DNA of 64,000 nt from contig VWZP01002847.1 in NCBI GenBank assembly GCA_013396995.1, positions 160,386-224,385 of the forward strand, written 5' to 3'. Positions within the stretch are counted from its first letter, which is position 1; every line of letters begins with the position of its first letter. This stretch comes from Dicaeum eximium (Eukaryota > Chordata > Aves > Passeriformes > Dicaeidae). The position numbers and the translations under genes were made by a program. Below are positions 46,275-59,264 of this stretch, in pieces. The notes under the pieces are model-generated. The model searched no databases. It was not told where the DNA came from and saw only the letters and a list, made by a program, of their open reading frames with translations.

Positions 46275-49200
46275 TTCTCTCAGATAATACCTCAAAGTAC
46301 CCGTCCTTTCCTCTTTGTCCATGCTGGGCCAGTTGGAGTAAACACTGTGGTTCACTGCAGTTTGCAGTTAATTAATCAATTTATAAGGACCAGAATCCCA
46401 CTGTGGACACTGTTGCAACTCTTGTGAAGATACAGGTGTTGTCCATCTGCTATGAGAACTAGCTGTCTTGTGATTACTCAACTGGCCTGGCTGGCACACA
46501 ATTTGCTATTTTGGGACTTTATTCCACTTCAGCCAAGTTTGTGCCATGGTGTGCCCCCATATAATCACACAAATCAAGTGGTAGGAAAGGAGTGAGAGTC
46601 CTTGCAGATGCTTAGCAGGTGTGTTGACTATTTTACTCAGAGAAGTACACGTAGAAAGAACAGTGAGTTATGCAGTAAAAATCTGAATTACATGAAGCAC
46701 AAACATTTTGGATCCCTCTCTTGCTTATACATCTATAACTCAATAAAGTAAATAAGCTGTGCTGGTAGTGTGCAATTTAGTTGTTATTCAGGCACCAGGT
46801 GCGGGAAGAATGCATTAAAATGCGTGCTGACTGGTAGAAACATAATCATGGAAGTTGTACAAAATTTGAATGTATTTTCACAATTCATTAATTTCATCCT
46901 TAAGTGTACTCCACAACATTTCTCTTACAGATCAGAGCTTGATGCAAAATCCTTTGGAGGAAATGTGAAGAACCCCCTTGATCCTGGAGAATTATGGACT
47001 GGTGTCCCTATGTGTAATTATTGGTTGATAATTTCACTCAATAAACTTAGGAAGCTTCATTAATCTCTGTCAGAAAAAGAAACTAAAAGAGCTTCTGGTA
47101 ATGAGACCCACAGAGGAGCTAGCAGTTTATGAAGAGACAACAGATAGAACAGGTGTGGGAATGATTAACCATTTGAAATCTTCTTCCAGGCAGATACAGT
47201 ATTGTGTGTTTCTCACATACAATAATCAGAGAACTTCCATTTGCTTTCCCAATAAATAGTTATGTTACAGTGGTTTTGGCTTCAGCTGCAGAGGTGCCAT
47301 ATCTGTCCAATTCATTCATTTTCACCTGTGAGTGGACCCCGACAGTTGGTGTGGTAATGCCATCCTCTGAAATTGGAAGCAGTGCCCCATCCCTCCTCTG
47401 ATCACAGCCATAAAGCATCGGTGTCTCCACAATAAGGCTTCCAGCTTCTTTTTACTTTTGGGTTGTTTTTTTTTTTTCCTCCACATGAAGAAAGTTGCTT
47501 GTTATGATTCCTGCTTCTTGCCCAAACCTTGCAACACCTGAAGCAAACAGCAGGTGGTCATCTCTATAGCAGAATCCGTTCTTCGCTCCATGACTGATCT
47601 TACACTCATATCAGTGGATTTGTAAAGATGTGCAGATTTCACTTACACTGGATAAATTATTATTTTGAGAAGTTTTATTACTGGAATGAACCAACCAAAC
47701 AATCTGGTATTGTCAAAAATAACTGAAAAAGACAACTTTTTCTTTACAAACAGAAACATTTTTCTACTTTTTCAGTATAAGGCAAAAATTCTTTGAGTAG
47801 AAAGGTGCAAAACGGTGATTTCTTATGGTGCAATTGATTAAGCAATATTCTTCTGGCATCCCAACCCTTTTTAGCACTGACTCTACTGTTTCCCTGAACA
47901 TGCATGGCAACATAATTACAAACCCTACAGCATCATACCCTATGACTCTGAGGAGTCCTAGTAATGATAGTTGATTTCAGGATTTGGAGTAGAAAAAAAC
48001 AGATAAAGAAATGACAGTACATAGCACCAGAAGTGTGTGTTTTTATAACCTTGTATGAAAGTTACTCAGACTGTGCAAAGTACTGCTTAAAATTGTATTT
48101 TTTAGAGATAATGCTATTAAGAAAGAAATCAAAGTATAGACAAATTTACTTCAGGTGCTGGTAATCTCGAGTTGGGCATTGTAGAATGGATGTGGCATGC
48201 TGTGCAGATCCACCTATTGGAAGTTAGTTCATTTTTTTGTTCCTCTTACAATATTTTCACGCAAGGAAAATAATCCTGTTCAACATTTTCATTGTTCAAG
48301 AAAAGGGGGCTCCTACATGAACTTATTGCTTCACTGTTAGATAGAGACAAGGGCATGCAAGTGTTGTTATCACCAATATAAAGCGGGACCTGCCTGTAGG
48401 TTTCTCTGCTCCATTCAGCCAGGAATGCTTTTTTCCTGTAGTTAATAGATGCACACAGCTCAGGAGAGTCTGAAGGCCAAGCTGAATGTCACACAGCAGA
48501 GCAGAGCGCAGCACAGCCCTGGCTCCTGTCCACACACTGCCTATTACATGGATCACTAGCTCTTCTGTGTACAATGGTCTTCCAAGTAGGATCAAACGTG
48601 GAGTTTGATGATTCAGCAGCATAGGGCATTCCTTTGTTTATGCATTTGTTTTAAATACTCAGAGCATCTGAGTATCTCAGATTCATGCTGCTTAGTTTAT
48701 TTACACTTTACTTCTGTGAGTGATGTAGCCATGTGCAGCAGGTAAGGAAGGGATGGATATTTCTGAAAGAGGAGACAAGAATCTCATATCTTAGGTGAAA
48801 TGCTTCCTTTAAACTCATAGCTACAAGGAATAAAAATCTACTGCTAAAAATGTGTGTGTCCTTTAAGTGAGGACCCAGTCTCTACGTGTGTAGATTCTCA
48901 TCCCAGAATCCTCTAACCTAGAACAGGGACCTTTGTATTTTGAAGGATATATAAGGTCCCACTAATTTTGGTATTGGAGGTGCCAACCATCTTTTGCGTA
49001 CTACATTTGACTGTTAATGACATCTCCTAGTGAGGTGGGGGGAATCAACTTTAGTCAACCTCAACTGAAGCATTAGGGAGACGTTAGCAAATTACTCACA
49101 CCCCATACTCACACTCACTTTTTTGAAGTGAAATTAACTCAGCTTTTTCCAGCTTTCTCTGAAATATATTCTGAGCCTCTCTGGGTTTTACAGTTTTTCT

Positions 49201-50493
49201 TCATCTTCCTTGGGCTCTGGAATCTCCCTGGACAAGTACTTCTCCAGTTAACAACCTAGAAATGGACTGGAAGAGAGTAATTACCTCTCAGATAAAGCAA
49301 TGTACTTTTAATATACTACAATGCCAAGCTGCATCTCCCTGACGTACATAAACTCATTTTTTATCAAACATAATGCAGAATCCTTTTCTGCCTTTTCTGT
49401 TGACTGATACTTCTCCATTGTATATTTAACTTTTTCTTCATGATTTTTGGAATCCATTACTGTGTCTGCTGCCACCACTAGCTCTTCTGTTGGGATCCTG
49501 GCTCCTGAGGTCTGATGGCTGCTATATATGGTCCCTTTACTCTTGGATTGGGTACAACCTTTACAGCTCATCATTAAAATACTGAGAAGAATGGGATCAG
49601 AGTGAAAGCCAGTGGGGTCTCCTAGCCTTCTACCTTTTGAACTTAACAGGTTATCAATGGGAATTTTTATTTCAAGACCCATTTTGAAACAGGTCTATTC
49701 TCATCACAAACTGCTGGTATGTATCCAAGTGTACACTCTGGAACGAAAGCTTAACACCAAGCTAATGGGCTCAAATCCTTCCTCACCTCTGCTGGCTTAG
49801 ATGACTCTATTGGAAAGAGGCACTTTAAGAAGAGGGATTATCTCTTATCTTTCATTAAGTCTTGGCATTTTCATCCTACAGCACCTTGCATGTGTCACTG
49901 AAGGAGTCAGGATATAAAGTAGCTAGATAGACCAGCTTAACACAGTCCTGTATATTTTTGTGCTCCTTCATCATGCATTGTTTTGCTGGCAAATATTTAG
50001 CAGAATTCAGTGGAGAATATGTCTTTATAGCATTGATTGAAGGAACTTAAGTGACGGTGGGCAAGGTCAGGACATGTATGGGACCGACTTTGCTCTTCCT
50101 CTGAAGCACAACTGTGGGCCTGGAAAAGATAATATCGATGAGCTATTCCACAGTTTCATACATCTAGTTTCACATGAAAGTTTGGTCCTCTGACTTTCTA
50201 TGCAATTCTCATTTTTAAACATTTTTCATGATCCTACAATGCAAAAATCTTCGTCCTTCCCCTCAGATTCATGTAAGATTTTGTCATGTTTCCACTTTGT
50301 GAGAACAAAGAAAGCTATGACAGCTTATCAGAACAAAGGGAATGGAAAGGGAAATGTTTAGGACATAAACAGAAAAGTAGCATTAGCTGTAGCTTCTGTT
50401 AGTACTGTAAGATGGAAATCACAGTATGCTTCAAAGAACCACATTTCCCAAATTCCAGTTTGCATAAGGGTTGTTGTTACAGGCTCTTAGGGG
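46275..50493. other. Unassigned noncoding sequence
   Basis: About 4.2 kb without a recognised repeat, RNA or gene. A 124-codon minus-strand frame (49,308-49,682) is K/E-rich near its middle and more protein-like in composition than most here, but has no known motif. T13 run near 47,467. Confidence 0.55.
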
Positions 50494-50517
50494 AAAAAAA
50501 AAAAAAAAAAAAAAAAA
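50494..50517. repeat. Poly(A) run, 24 bases
   Basis: Twenty-four A. It could be a retroposed poly(A) tail on plus, but no gene-like or SINE body is recognisable upstream. Confidence 0.9.
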
Positions 50518-52134
50518 GGCAGTTAAAAGCAATTTGAAAAGAATGCAGTATTTTTATATTGTATGTTTCTTCCATACCAGAATTACAGGATTCTGTAAGC
50601 TGTTTGAATAGAAAAATTTACACAATGCTATTCTTCAAATAAAACGAACAAGAATACTTGTGATGGGTTGAGGTTTGGGCAAGCTTTTAGTATGAGTAGA
50701 GGTAGACAAAAGAAGGTTATGGATAATTGGTTATGTTCTTGTTGTGTTCCAAGTGTTTATGTCTTTCCTTTTAGCTCTCTTCTTTGGTTTAAAGTGGACT
50801 CTTTTACAGTGTTCTCAAATTTATATGTATTCTGGGAGCTCAAAATATTTTATTCATATCAGATAAAAATTCCACCTTCTAAGGAGACTGAAAAAAACAG
50901 CTGTGGAGCAGGAGTGGGTTTCAACAGTTAAGCTAGATGACTGAGAAACAGTTACAGGCTTGGTTTAACTTGATTAGCATGATTATCAGGAGAAAGTTTT
51001 AAATGATGAGATATTTGAATAAGGGACCAGGCTGCAGAGGGAACAGCAAACAAAAAATTGCTGAAATCAGATAGAGCAAATGGGCTACATCAGTAGAGAT
51101 ACCTGCACAGGATCCAAATTAAATCTCATTATTTTAGGAATTTTGCTGGCCCTTCTGCTAAATATTGTTTTAAGATAACACAAAATGGAGTATGTGAACA
51201 ATGGGAACAAAAACTGTTTACTATTTTGAAAGTACTAAAAAGCAGGGTTAAAAGAAATGTCAGCAAAAGAGTAGGGTGTGAAAGGTGAGGGGTCATACAG
51301 CACAGAATGGCATGAAATTGAGAGCGATTGGATAAAGACCCACATTCAGTTTATAGAAATGGTGAAGGCCATGAATTATTTTTTCTGAACAATCATGTAT
51401 GTAAGTGACCAAATATAAACCAATCACATTCAGCAGTAATTATTAAGTAACTCTTAGCAATTATGCAAATGACCTCATTCTACACTAGCATGAAACTCTT
51501 TATTTCCTGGCAGTTTTTTCCTCTAGTAAAGTAAGAAGTAAGTAATTTGGAGACAATGGCATTTGCTACAATTTTGATCCATATTTATGAGCAGTTTAGG
51601 CATCTTTGGGGGTTTTGTTTTCATTTTGGTTTTTTTTTAAAATAAATCAATATACTGAGAGAAGTATTTTGAATGCTGAAATGAGTATTCTAGAGGTCAA
51701 AGGCATCATTGCTTTACATAGATATAACATGAACAGGTTGAGTATTTGAAGAAAGGCTGCCATGGGCCATGTTCTGTAATGCTTAGCTCTGTAGAAGCAG
51801 CTACTGAATAGTTGGAACAATGCTTTGTTTCTACATACTGTGATCTGATAAATATATTCCAATGGTCAAGTGGGAAATGTGGTGCTTTGTACAACAAACA
51901 CTCTAAAGGATGATGTGTTTACGTTCCTATTAACATTGTAGAGTCTACAAATTACTTAAATGAGGCCAGTAACCTCTCCAAACAAGGCTTCTGTATGGTA
52001 ATAGAAAATTTAACTTAAGCTCTTAGTTGGAAATGGCATAAAAATCACACTATACAACACCTTCCTTTATCTAATTGATGTTTTTACATTTCTAGGGCAG
52101 AAATGAGGAAAAAAGTCTGACCCACTGTGATCCA
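50518..52134. other. Unassigned noncoding sequence
   Basis: AT-rich; nothing recognised. Confidence 0.6.
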
Positions 52135-52785
52135 CCCTACAGAATCACAAACTCACAAAGCTGCATCACAGCTACACCCCCTGACATTGGCAGGAACAAT
52201 TGCAGACTGCCTAGTCCACTCCCTCAAGTATGCTCAGCTAAACAAGATTGCCCAGTTTGTCTGTGACAGTCTGCAAGGCTGGAGACTCCACAGCCTCTCT
52301 GGGCAGCCTGTTTGAGTGCTCAACCACAACCAGAGCAAAACTGTGTGTTATTACATATGTGTGTGCTCATTACCTCTTATCCTGTCACCCTGTTATTCTT
52401 CCCCAGGTGCAGGACCCTGAATTTGCCTTTGTTGAATTTCAGACAGTTCTTCTCTGCCCAGCTCTCCAACACACTGAGGTCCTTCTGAAGGGCCACACAG
52501 CCCTCTGAGATGTTGGTCACCAGACAAACCTGGTGAGGAGGCATTCTGTATTCAGCCTGCTGGGAACTCTTGTCTTGAGGCATCCTGAGGGCCCACTGCA
52601 GGCTCACAGTCAGCTTGCTGTCCACCAGGATCCCCAGGTCCTTTTCTGTGCAGTGCTGCTGTCCAGTTGGTTGCCATCCAACTGAGTGTGTGAATTTTCT
52701 CCTCTCCACGGGCAGGACTTTGAATTTTCTCTTCTTGCCCTACATCAGATTGCTGTTGGTCCAGTTTTCCAGCTATCAATTAAAA
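52135..52785 (-). mobile_element. Two CR1 LINE pieces, same orientation, out of normal order
   Basis: Minus-strand CR1. The right piece (about 52,785-52,540) runs in the normal order: a NK.KFKVL-type segment (near 52,720) then EKDLGILVDSKLTVSLQWAL (near 52,640-52,585). The left piece (about 52,530-52,370) begins again upstream in the protein with EGCVALQKDLSVLESWAEKN and then CLKFNKGKFRVLHLGKNN. The segment that normally precedes EKDLG therefore occurs a second time after it. Farther left (52,135-52,340) is CR1 3'-untranslated sequence ('ctccacagcctctctgggca' on plus at 52,285). The simplest reading is two nested or adjacent CR1 insertions, or a partial tandem duplication with deletion. No active enzyme could be made. 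Confidence 0.88.
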
Positions 52786-53021
52786 CATAACTACCTGATT
52801 TACGAGTAGTCCTTGTCATCTTATAATAATGGCATTTCTTACAGATTTAATACTAACTACTGCATGCATAATGAGTTTTTGTTTATTTGTCTTCTTGTTT
52901 GCTCTTTTGGGGAAGGGGGACTGTCATTTTCGGTTTAACAGTTATTAAAATTATCCTTTTACTGGGAAAACCCACATATTTTATAACTTGGAAAAATTAA
53001 GTATAATTTCATTCAGAAAAC
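52786..53021. other. Spacer between CR1 and LTR
   Basis: AT-rich; nothing recognised. Confidence 0.6.
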
Positions 53022-54653
53022 TGTCAGGGTTTGACACTGGATAGAAGCCAGGCACCCACGAAAAACCATTCACTCATTCGCCTCTGCTATAGCGGAGCAG
53101 AGGAGGGGGAAAGAGAAACCAGAAGGTTCATGGGGTGAGATAATGATTAGGAGAAAACACTCTAAGGGCAAAACAGGATCAAAACTTTAAAGGTATAAAG
53201 AGAAATTTATTAACAGAATTAAAAGAGGATAATGAGAACTAAAATAAACTTTTAGAACACCTTCCCCCTCCCCCAGCTCTTCTTACTTTCACTGACAGCA
53301 CAGAGAGAAAAAACATGGGGGTTTTAGTGAGTTTGTCACTTTTAAAAAATCTTTCTTTGGTTTTCTTAGGGAGAGGAGTGTCTTTTGCTATGCCATGGGG
53401 TCTTTCTCATGGGAGACAGTTCTCTGTGAACTTCTCCAATGTAGTTCTAATTTTCGTGAGTCACACAGGCAAAATAGCCTTCTTGAACTACATGGCATGG
53501 GTCATTTTAGTTCATGGGGTGTAGTCTTTTAAAAATGAACTGTTCTAGTTTGGAAATAAGGGCCTTCTTTCTCTATCTTCTCTCTCTCTGCTCGAGTTTC
53601 CCACTAGATTACAGCTTTTCAGCATCCACATGCTCCAGCATGAGCACCTTTTCTAATGGGCTGGAAGTGGACCTCTACATTTCCCCATGCACTTCATGAA
53701 TTACAGGGAAGCAGTTTGTTGTGTTATAGTCATCACCACACCTGCAGAAGAATCTCAGCTCCAACATCTGGAGCACCTCCTCCTCCCTCTGCCTCCTTTT
53801 CACCGACCTGAGTTGGTGTCACCATGTTGTTCTCCTCACGTGTCTTCATTTTTTCCCTTTTCTCTGATTCGGGAGAGGATTGGTGTCCGTAGGTTCATTT
53901 GTTCTCAAGTTCTACCAATTGAAAAGTTCTTACAGGGTTTCACAGTGCTGAGAAGTTGGTCCCCTTTGGGCTCTGCATTCGGGACTTTCTCGCCATGCCC
54001 CTCACTGTCAGCCCTGTGGTGCCCCCAGCAGCCGCGCGGGCGGTGCCACCAATGGTGCCCCCAATGGTGCCAGCCACCGCGACATCGGCACCATCCAGTG
54101 CCTCCCCTTATGTGGGGCACTGGAAAGGAGGAGCTGCTGCCACCAGCCCTGCCCTGCTGTCTGCAGCACGGCTGGCTCAAAGCAGGCACAGCTCACTGCC
54201 AGCTCTGCCGAGATGGCCCCCACCGCGTCGGTGCTCCTGGCACCGCCCCAACAGCATGGTCCTGGCTGTGTGGCCACTTGTGGTGCCAGGATGGCCCTGG
54301 TGGCATGGTTCTGGCTACTCTGGGATGGCCCCCATTGGTCACCCCTGAGAGGAGGAAGAAGAAGAAGAAGANGTTATCAACTTCTCTAATTGAGCTAGTA
54401 GCATGTCCATCAGCAGAGCCTTCAGGGATTGTATTGGCTCTGCTCGACAGAGTAGAATCTTCGAGCAGCTTCTTCTGTCTCAGAAGCTGCCTCTGGGGCT
54501 CCTCCCATCCCCACTAAAAGCCAGGCTGTGTTAAACCAANAGCGGCAGCCCCAGCCCAGGATGGCCCCCATGGCCACCTCCCCACCCTTTCAAAGAAGAA
54601 CAAGAAATTTTTTCCGTCTTAAATGTGTTATCACAGAGGCGTTATCAACTTCN
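53022..54653 (-). mobile_element. LTR of an avian endogenous retrovirus, broken by three N joins
   Basis: Begins tgtcagggtttgacactg at 53,022 on plus and runs to about 'gtgttaaacca' at 54,538, the complement of a TG.. start on minus. An AATAAA signal on minus (tttatt at 53,206-53,211) sets the orientation. The middle contains short GC-rich direct repeats with variants of 'ccaatggtgccc' (54,045-54,075) and a (GAA)n tract (54,354-54,371). Single N at 54,372, 54,540 and 54,653 split the right end into pieces that seem misordered: 'gttatcaacttc' occurs at 54,373-54,384 and again at 54,641-54,652. The 276-codon plus-strand frame (53,687-54,517) lies inside this LTR, on its antisense strand, across an N; it is not a gene. 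No internal viral genes are present, so this is a solo LTR or an unassembled element. Confidence 0.8.
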
Positions 54654-57600
54654 TTATGTTTCTCTTCCAAAACTTTCTTCTAGGCTTAATTTTTTAAGTC
54701 TTTTTTTTTAGATTTTTAAGTAACTGCAATGTAATTTTGCTTTTGCATGAGCATGCTTTTTTTCTGCTTGCTTACCTTCTTTAACAGAAAAAAAAATTAC
54801 TTCATATACAAAGCCTGAATCTAAGAGAGATTTTATCCCATTGACATCTCCAACGACTTTGTGATACTGACAATTTTTTTTTCCTGTGCTGCACCTTTGC
54901 TTAATGCAGGAGAGAGCAAATCCAGCAGTGGGATGGACCAGGCTGTATAGCTCAACTCTATTCCATGCATCAGCTAAGAAAATGTGAGAAACTACACCTA
55001 GAGGTTTGTTGACAGCTAGATAGTGGTGCACAGGAAGTATTCTGCTTGGCTGTGAATTTTAAAGACTTGTTAGTTATCTCAAGAACTTCTCTCAGGTAGT
55101 TATTTCTAGTCCAAGTGACCATCACTTGGTTAAATGTCTGTACAGACATAGAGAGATGGCCAAAACACAGCTGAAATAATCCAAGGATTTGTTTACACCG
55201 AGAACCAGAGACGGTGTTTTTAATCCAGTGTCACAGTGATTATTGAGATATTTAGAGATATTTTCATTTTCTTACTTCTTCAGTTTAGCATTCATCTTGT
55301 AAATAACATTTTCTGTATCTATATTAATGGGTCTGGATTTGTAGGGGGGGCATTCCCGATATATAATTGCAGGGACCCATCGACTGTAATCCATGTTCCT
55401 GATTAGCTGCACGCTGTGTCAGACAGGATCTTTCAGGGAACGTTTGCCACAGGCACTTGGATCCAGCCGCTCACTGTGGAAATCAAGACAGTTTACTAAG
55501 GGGTCAACCCTTACCATACTGCTGGAAATGCCTGGGATATTCCTGGGCTAACTCACTAGGATGGGTGTAGCCTTCAGGCCTGATTTGAACACTGGACCAT
55601 CTCACTGTACCTGTTACACTTACCTGTACAAATAATGTTGAAGACTCCAGTGGATATTTGCCAGCTTGCAGCTGCAGCGTGGGGGATTAAAGACATGCCA
55701 TCTATTATTTTCCAATGATGAACCATAAACATTATCTTTTAGCCTCTAACACATCTTCAAGAAGGTTTTAATTTAACCAGTATGTCAGTGTTCTGTGGGT
55801 TCTCCTCTTCCTGATGCTGGGATGCAAAGAGAAGAAAAGGTCTACTGTGTTTAACTCTGCTTTTAATCACAGGCCAGCAAGCTGTAAAAATCCTTCAAAT
55901 ATTTATCCCTAATTTGCTGAGGATTCTGCGGCTTCTTTTCTCCAGTGACTCCAATTTCTGATCCTGTTAAAAGCTTTGACATTTAAACAACAAAAATCAT
56001 GAGGATCCCTTTTGTGGAGTCAGATGCAAAGGTAATGTCTCCCTCTTGTTTTCTGACTTTAGGTTGATCCTTGAAAAATTTTGTATCTCTTAATGCCTTT
56101 AGAGCTGATGTTGCTAAGATCTTGTACTGGAGCTCTGGTCCACTCTGTTTTTCTTGCCTGAAACTAGGAGAAGGGCAGCCTCTGCTCTCTGAAGTGGATG
56201 TTAACAGATGATGTTAACAGAGGAACAGAAGGACCTTTCTCAAGGAAATTTGTCACCTGCTGGAGGCTGGAGACCTCCCTGAATGAAATACAATTGCACA
56301 CCATTCACAATCTACTGATGAAAGTGATGCCTGTCTAAAACCTAAACTCACCCCAGCAGTGTTGTTCCTGCAGCAGGTTTGCCTTCACCAAGAGATCATC
56401 ATTGCTGTTCCACAGCCTGCACTGACAGAATTCCTTGGTATCTGAGTGTCTCTCTCCGTTTCAATTCCCATATGCAGCTTCTCACAACTCTCTACTCCCT
56501 AATACCCTTTCCACCTTCCATCTTGCCTGGCCACTTCAGCCCACACAACAGGCCACTGCAGGGCACTTTTCCTGATCTGGTACTTTATAGTTTCAGCGTG
56601 TGAGACTTCTGGCACGTGCCTTTTCCCTGGCACATTTCACACAACTTGTGAGCCATTTCAAAGCTCATATGCCATGACCTTTGATGGACTGGAGCACATA
56701 AACACCACATTAAATTGTCATCTCTGCCTTTAGCTATGTTCTGTGACATCTCACATGCTTCCCTGATTGATCCTGTAATTTGACAGAAAAAGGAAAGAAT
56801 TTCAGCCTACTCTGCAGATTTCTTTATACATTTGTATTTATGAGAGGAATGAGTCCCCAAGATGGGCACCTTAAAACAGTAAAAGAAACAGCAGAAAGAT
56901 GGCATAAACGTCTAGGAAAGGGACAGATTAAGATACTGGTCACAAGCAAATGTTTTGCAGTGACCTGAGTTACTTAATTTTAGCTCAATTGTTTGGCTGC
57001 TCTAGCAAAGACTGAGGAGTTGTATGCAGTATTCTTCCTTTCGCCAGCAGCTCAGAGACACAGCAACATTATCTGACCATGTCTGCTTTTGGGGTTTTCT
57101 TTGGGGATTTTATGCTTTACAGTTTGGGAATACACTTTAGGAATACCTGCCACATCAGGTGGCTGAACATGGCTATTCCTGCCTCGTGAAGTCTGGGGAA
57201 AGGAACTTCAGATTTCTGTGGTGTACATCACTTCTGTGACAAGCCAGTGGGCATCAGTAGAATTCAAGCAAGGCAATTGTTTATGGAATAACCCAAAGCA
57301 GAGCACAGCACCATCCCATACCACACAAAGACAGCTGCTTAAAGAGTGAGAGCGGGAATGAGACGTCAGTCTGTGCATTACAGTGACATCCTTTTGTCTC
57401 TGCACGAATGCACTAAAGGTACTTGTCAGACTTTCTTCCTCTTCTGATCATCTCATTACCCAGTTCTCCCCAGAAAGTGTTCTTCAGGTAGGCTTGGAAA
57501 TGTGACTTTCTCATGGCACATATTACTAGTATCAACAAGAAGCCTTTCTTAAGGTTTCATGGACATCTGCCTCACCATTTTGAAGTTTAAAATATAGAAG

Positions 57601-59132
57601 GATTGTTTCCAATTTTATTCCATTTATCAGGATATGAGAGTTTCAATTTGGTTGTCAGAAACTTAAATGGATTGAGAATAGTTTTTGAAGTCAAAAATTA
57701 TTACAGTCCCACACCTTTGTGAGAGAAAAGAATCAGGATACTTGAAGGAAATGGATTTGTTAGGATGGGAGAGAGACATCTTTGCTGGTGATTCACACTA
57801 TAATGATGTCTGACTCTTTTATTCTGAGCAGGAGCTACAAAGAGATGATTTTTCTAACTATTGAAGAGATTCAGTGAGGACATACCAGCACAGCTAGGAC
57901 TTATTTTCTCTTTGTCTGTGTTCCCTCAGATACAATTTTCTAGGTTTCACATTTTATGAACAAACTTTTCCTGTAAGTCAAGACAATACTTAGTCAAAAG
58001 GTGAGCTAGCAAGGACAATACACAGTTGTGTTACAAGACCATGTATTGGGCAGGTCTGTAAAAGAATGGGATTTCCAACTCCTTAAAGGCCATCAAACAG
58101 AATATAACTTTATCTGTATGGGATGAAAACTAGCTGACCTATGGTATTATTTATGCTATTAAGTCATTGTAAACTTGTGGTCTCCTGTGGGGAAGAAGAG
58201 CCATGACAGGCCATGATGCTGGAGATGGCATAAATCTTCTCTTTTTCAGGTTATAGCATGCACTGAGAACAGATTTCAAAGTGGGTGATGCTCTTGGAAA
58301 TGAGTAGATAACCTGCTATTCACTAAACCAGAAACTTTCCGAGCCTGATTGCTGCAGACAGCTTGCAAGCTCTTCTGTGTGAAGTGTCTTACTCACAGTG
58401 AAAACTAGCATTTGCTATAGGAAATCTTCTGTTAATTAATCATATTTACTATTTTCCCCATTAATTCTAGTGTAATCTGACCATGCACACTACAGTCTTC
58501 CAAGAACTACTAAGTGCAACTCTTCCACCATCATTCACTGAATATCTGACAAGTGAGATTGTTGCACTGGCCAAGAAAAAATATTTAAGACTTGCACTGG
58601 ATTTTCAGCCCGAATGGGATAAGCCTGGGATGGCAACCTGCCTGATGTTATCCTAGAGATATTATCTATAACTAGGTATTTATTCTTTTGATTGATGTGT
58701 TCTTATGCTTCCAGGTAAACACAAATGTTAAAATGTTAAAATGAATAGTTGATTAGAGGAACTACTAGCCATAACAACTATAATTGGATATTGTGACAGC
58801 AACAATGTTTTTATGATGGAGCACTAGTGTCTCCTGTCTCCTCTGTTTGTGTAGACTGTTCAAAGAACTGTCTGTTCCTCACATTTACCAAGCTGCTCCA
58901 GGCGGGGACTCTGAAGGAATGGAGGGAAGTAATACCAAGAAAATTGTTCAAATTTGTTCATGAAGAAAACAAGCTTGAGAGGCACAAGGGATGTTCAGGC
59001 TCCATTCCACTTTCCTTCCCAGCAGCTTTTTTGTAATTCAAATGTCATGGGCTAGATCAGTGAATCTACAACGAGCTCTTCAGTCTCTTCTTTCAAGGAC
59101 CTTGCTTCTTCCAAAAGGGAGATGCGACAGTT
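54654..59132. other. Unassigned noncoding sequence
   Basis: About 4.5 kb without recognised repeats or genes. A tandem gatgttaacag pair lies near 56,198-56,220. A short start-codon-plus-donor lookalike (atgaggatcc... followed by gtaatg) at about 55,999-56,032 is too weak to call. Confidence 0.55.
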
Positions 59133-59264
59133 TCAAGTGGAATGGTTCTTGCGCATGATTTTGTTTAAAAGGTTGAAGTAAATCCAAAAAAACCAGAACA
59201 TAATAAACCCCACATATTCAATGAAGAGAATAAGCTTGTCTTTGGCCTTTTTTTTTTCCATTTC
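59133..59264 (-). other. Candidate terminal exon or small membrane-peptide frame (unproven)
   Basis: On minus, a strong pyrimidine tract (tttttttcttctttccag) ends at 59,265 and is followed by GAA ATG and an open frame to a TGA at 59,133-59,135. The encoded 42 residues from the Met are a basic start (MEKKKAKDK), a hydrophobic, aromatic segment LILFIEYVGFIMFWFFWIYF, and a basic tail ending KNHST. That is the shape of a single-pass membrane tail or micropeptide. However, T-rich DNA read in one frame naturally gives F, L, I and W codons, and the frame is also open upstream of the putative acceptor to 59,414. I recognise no family. Confidence 0.2.

Noticed and set aside
50494..50517. Poly(A) as the tail of a processed pseudogene
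   Set aside because: No gene-like sequence in any frame upstream and no target duplication found by eye.
53687..54517. 276-codon plus-strand open frame, the longest in the window
   Set aside because: It lies inside the LTR, on its antisense strand, crosses an N, and is Pro/Ala/Ser/Trp-rich as expected of a GC-rich repeat without stops. No protein motif.
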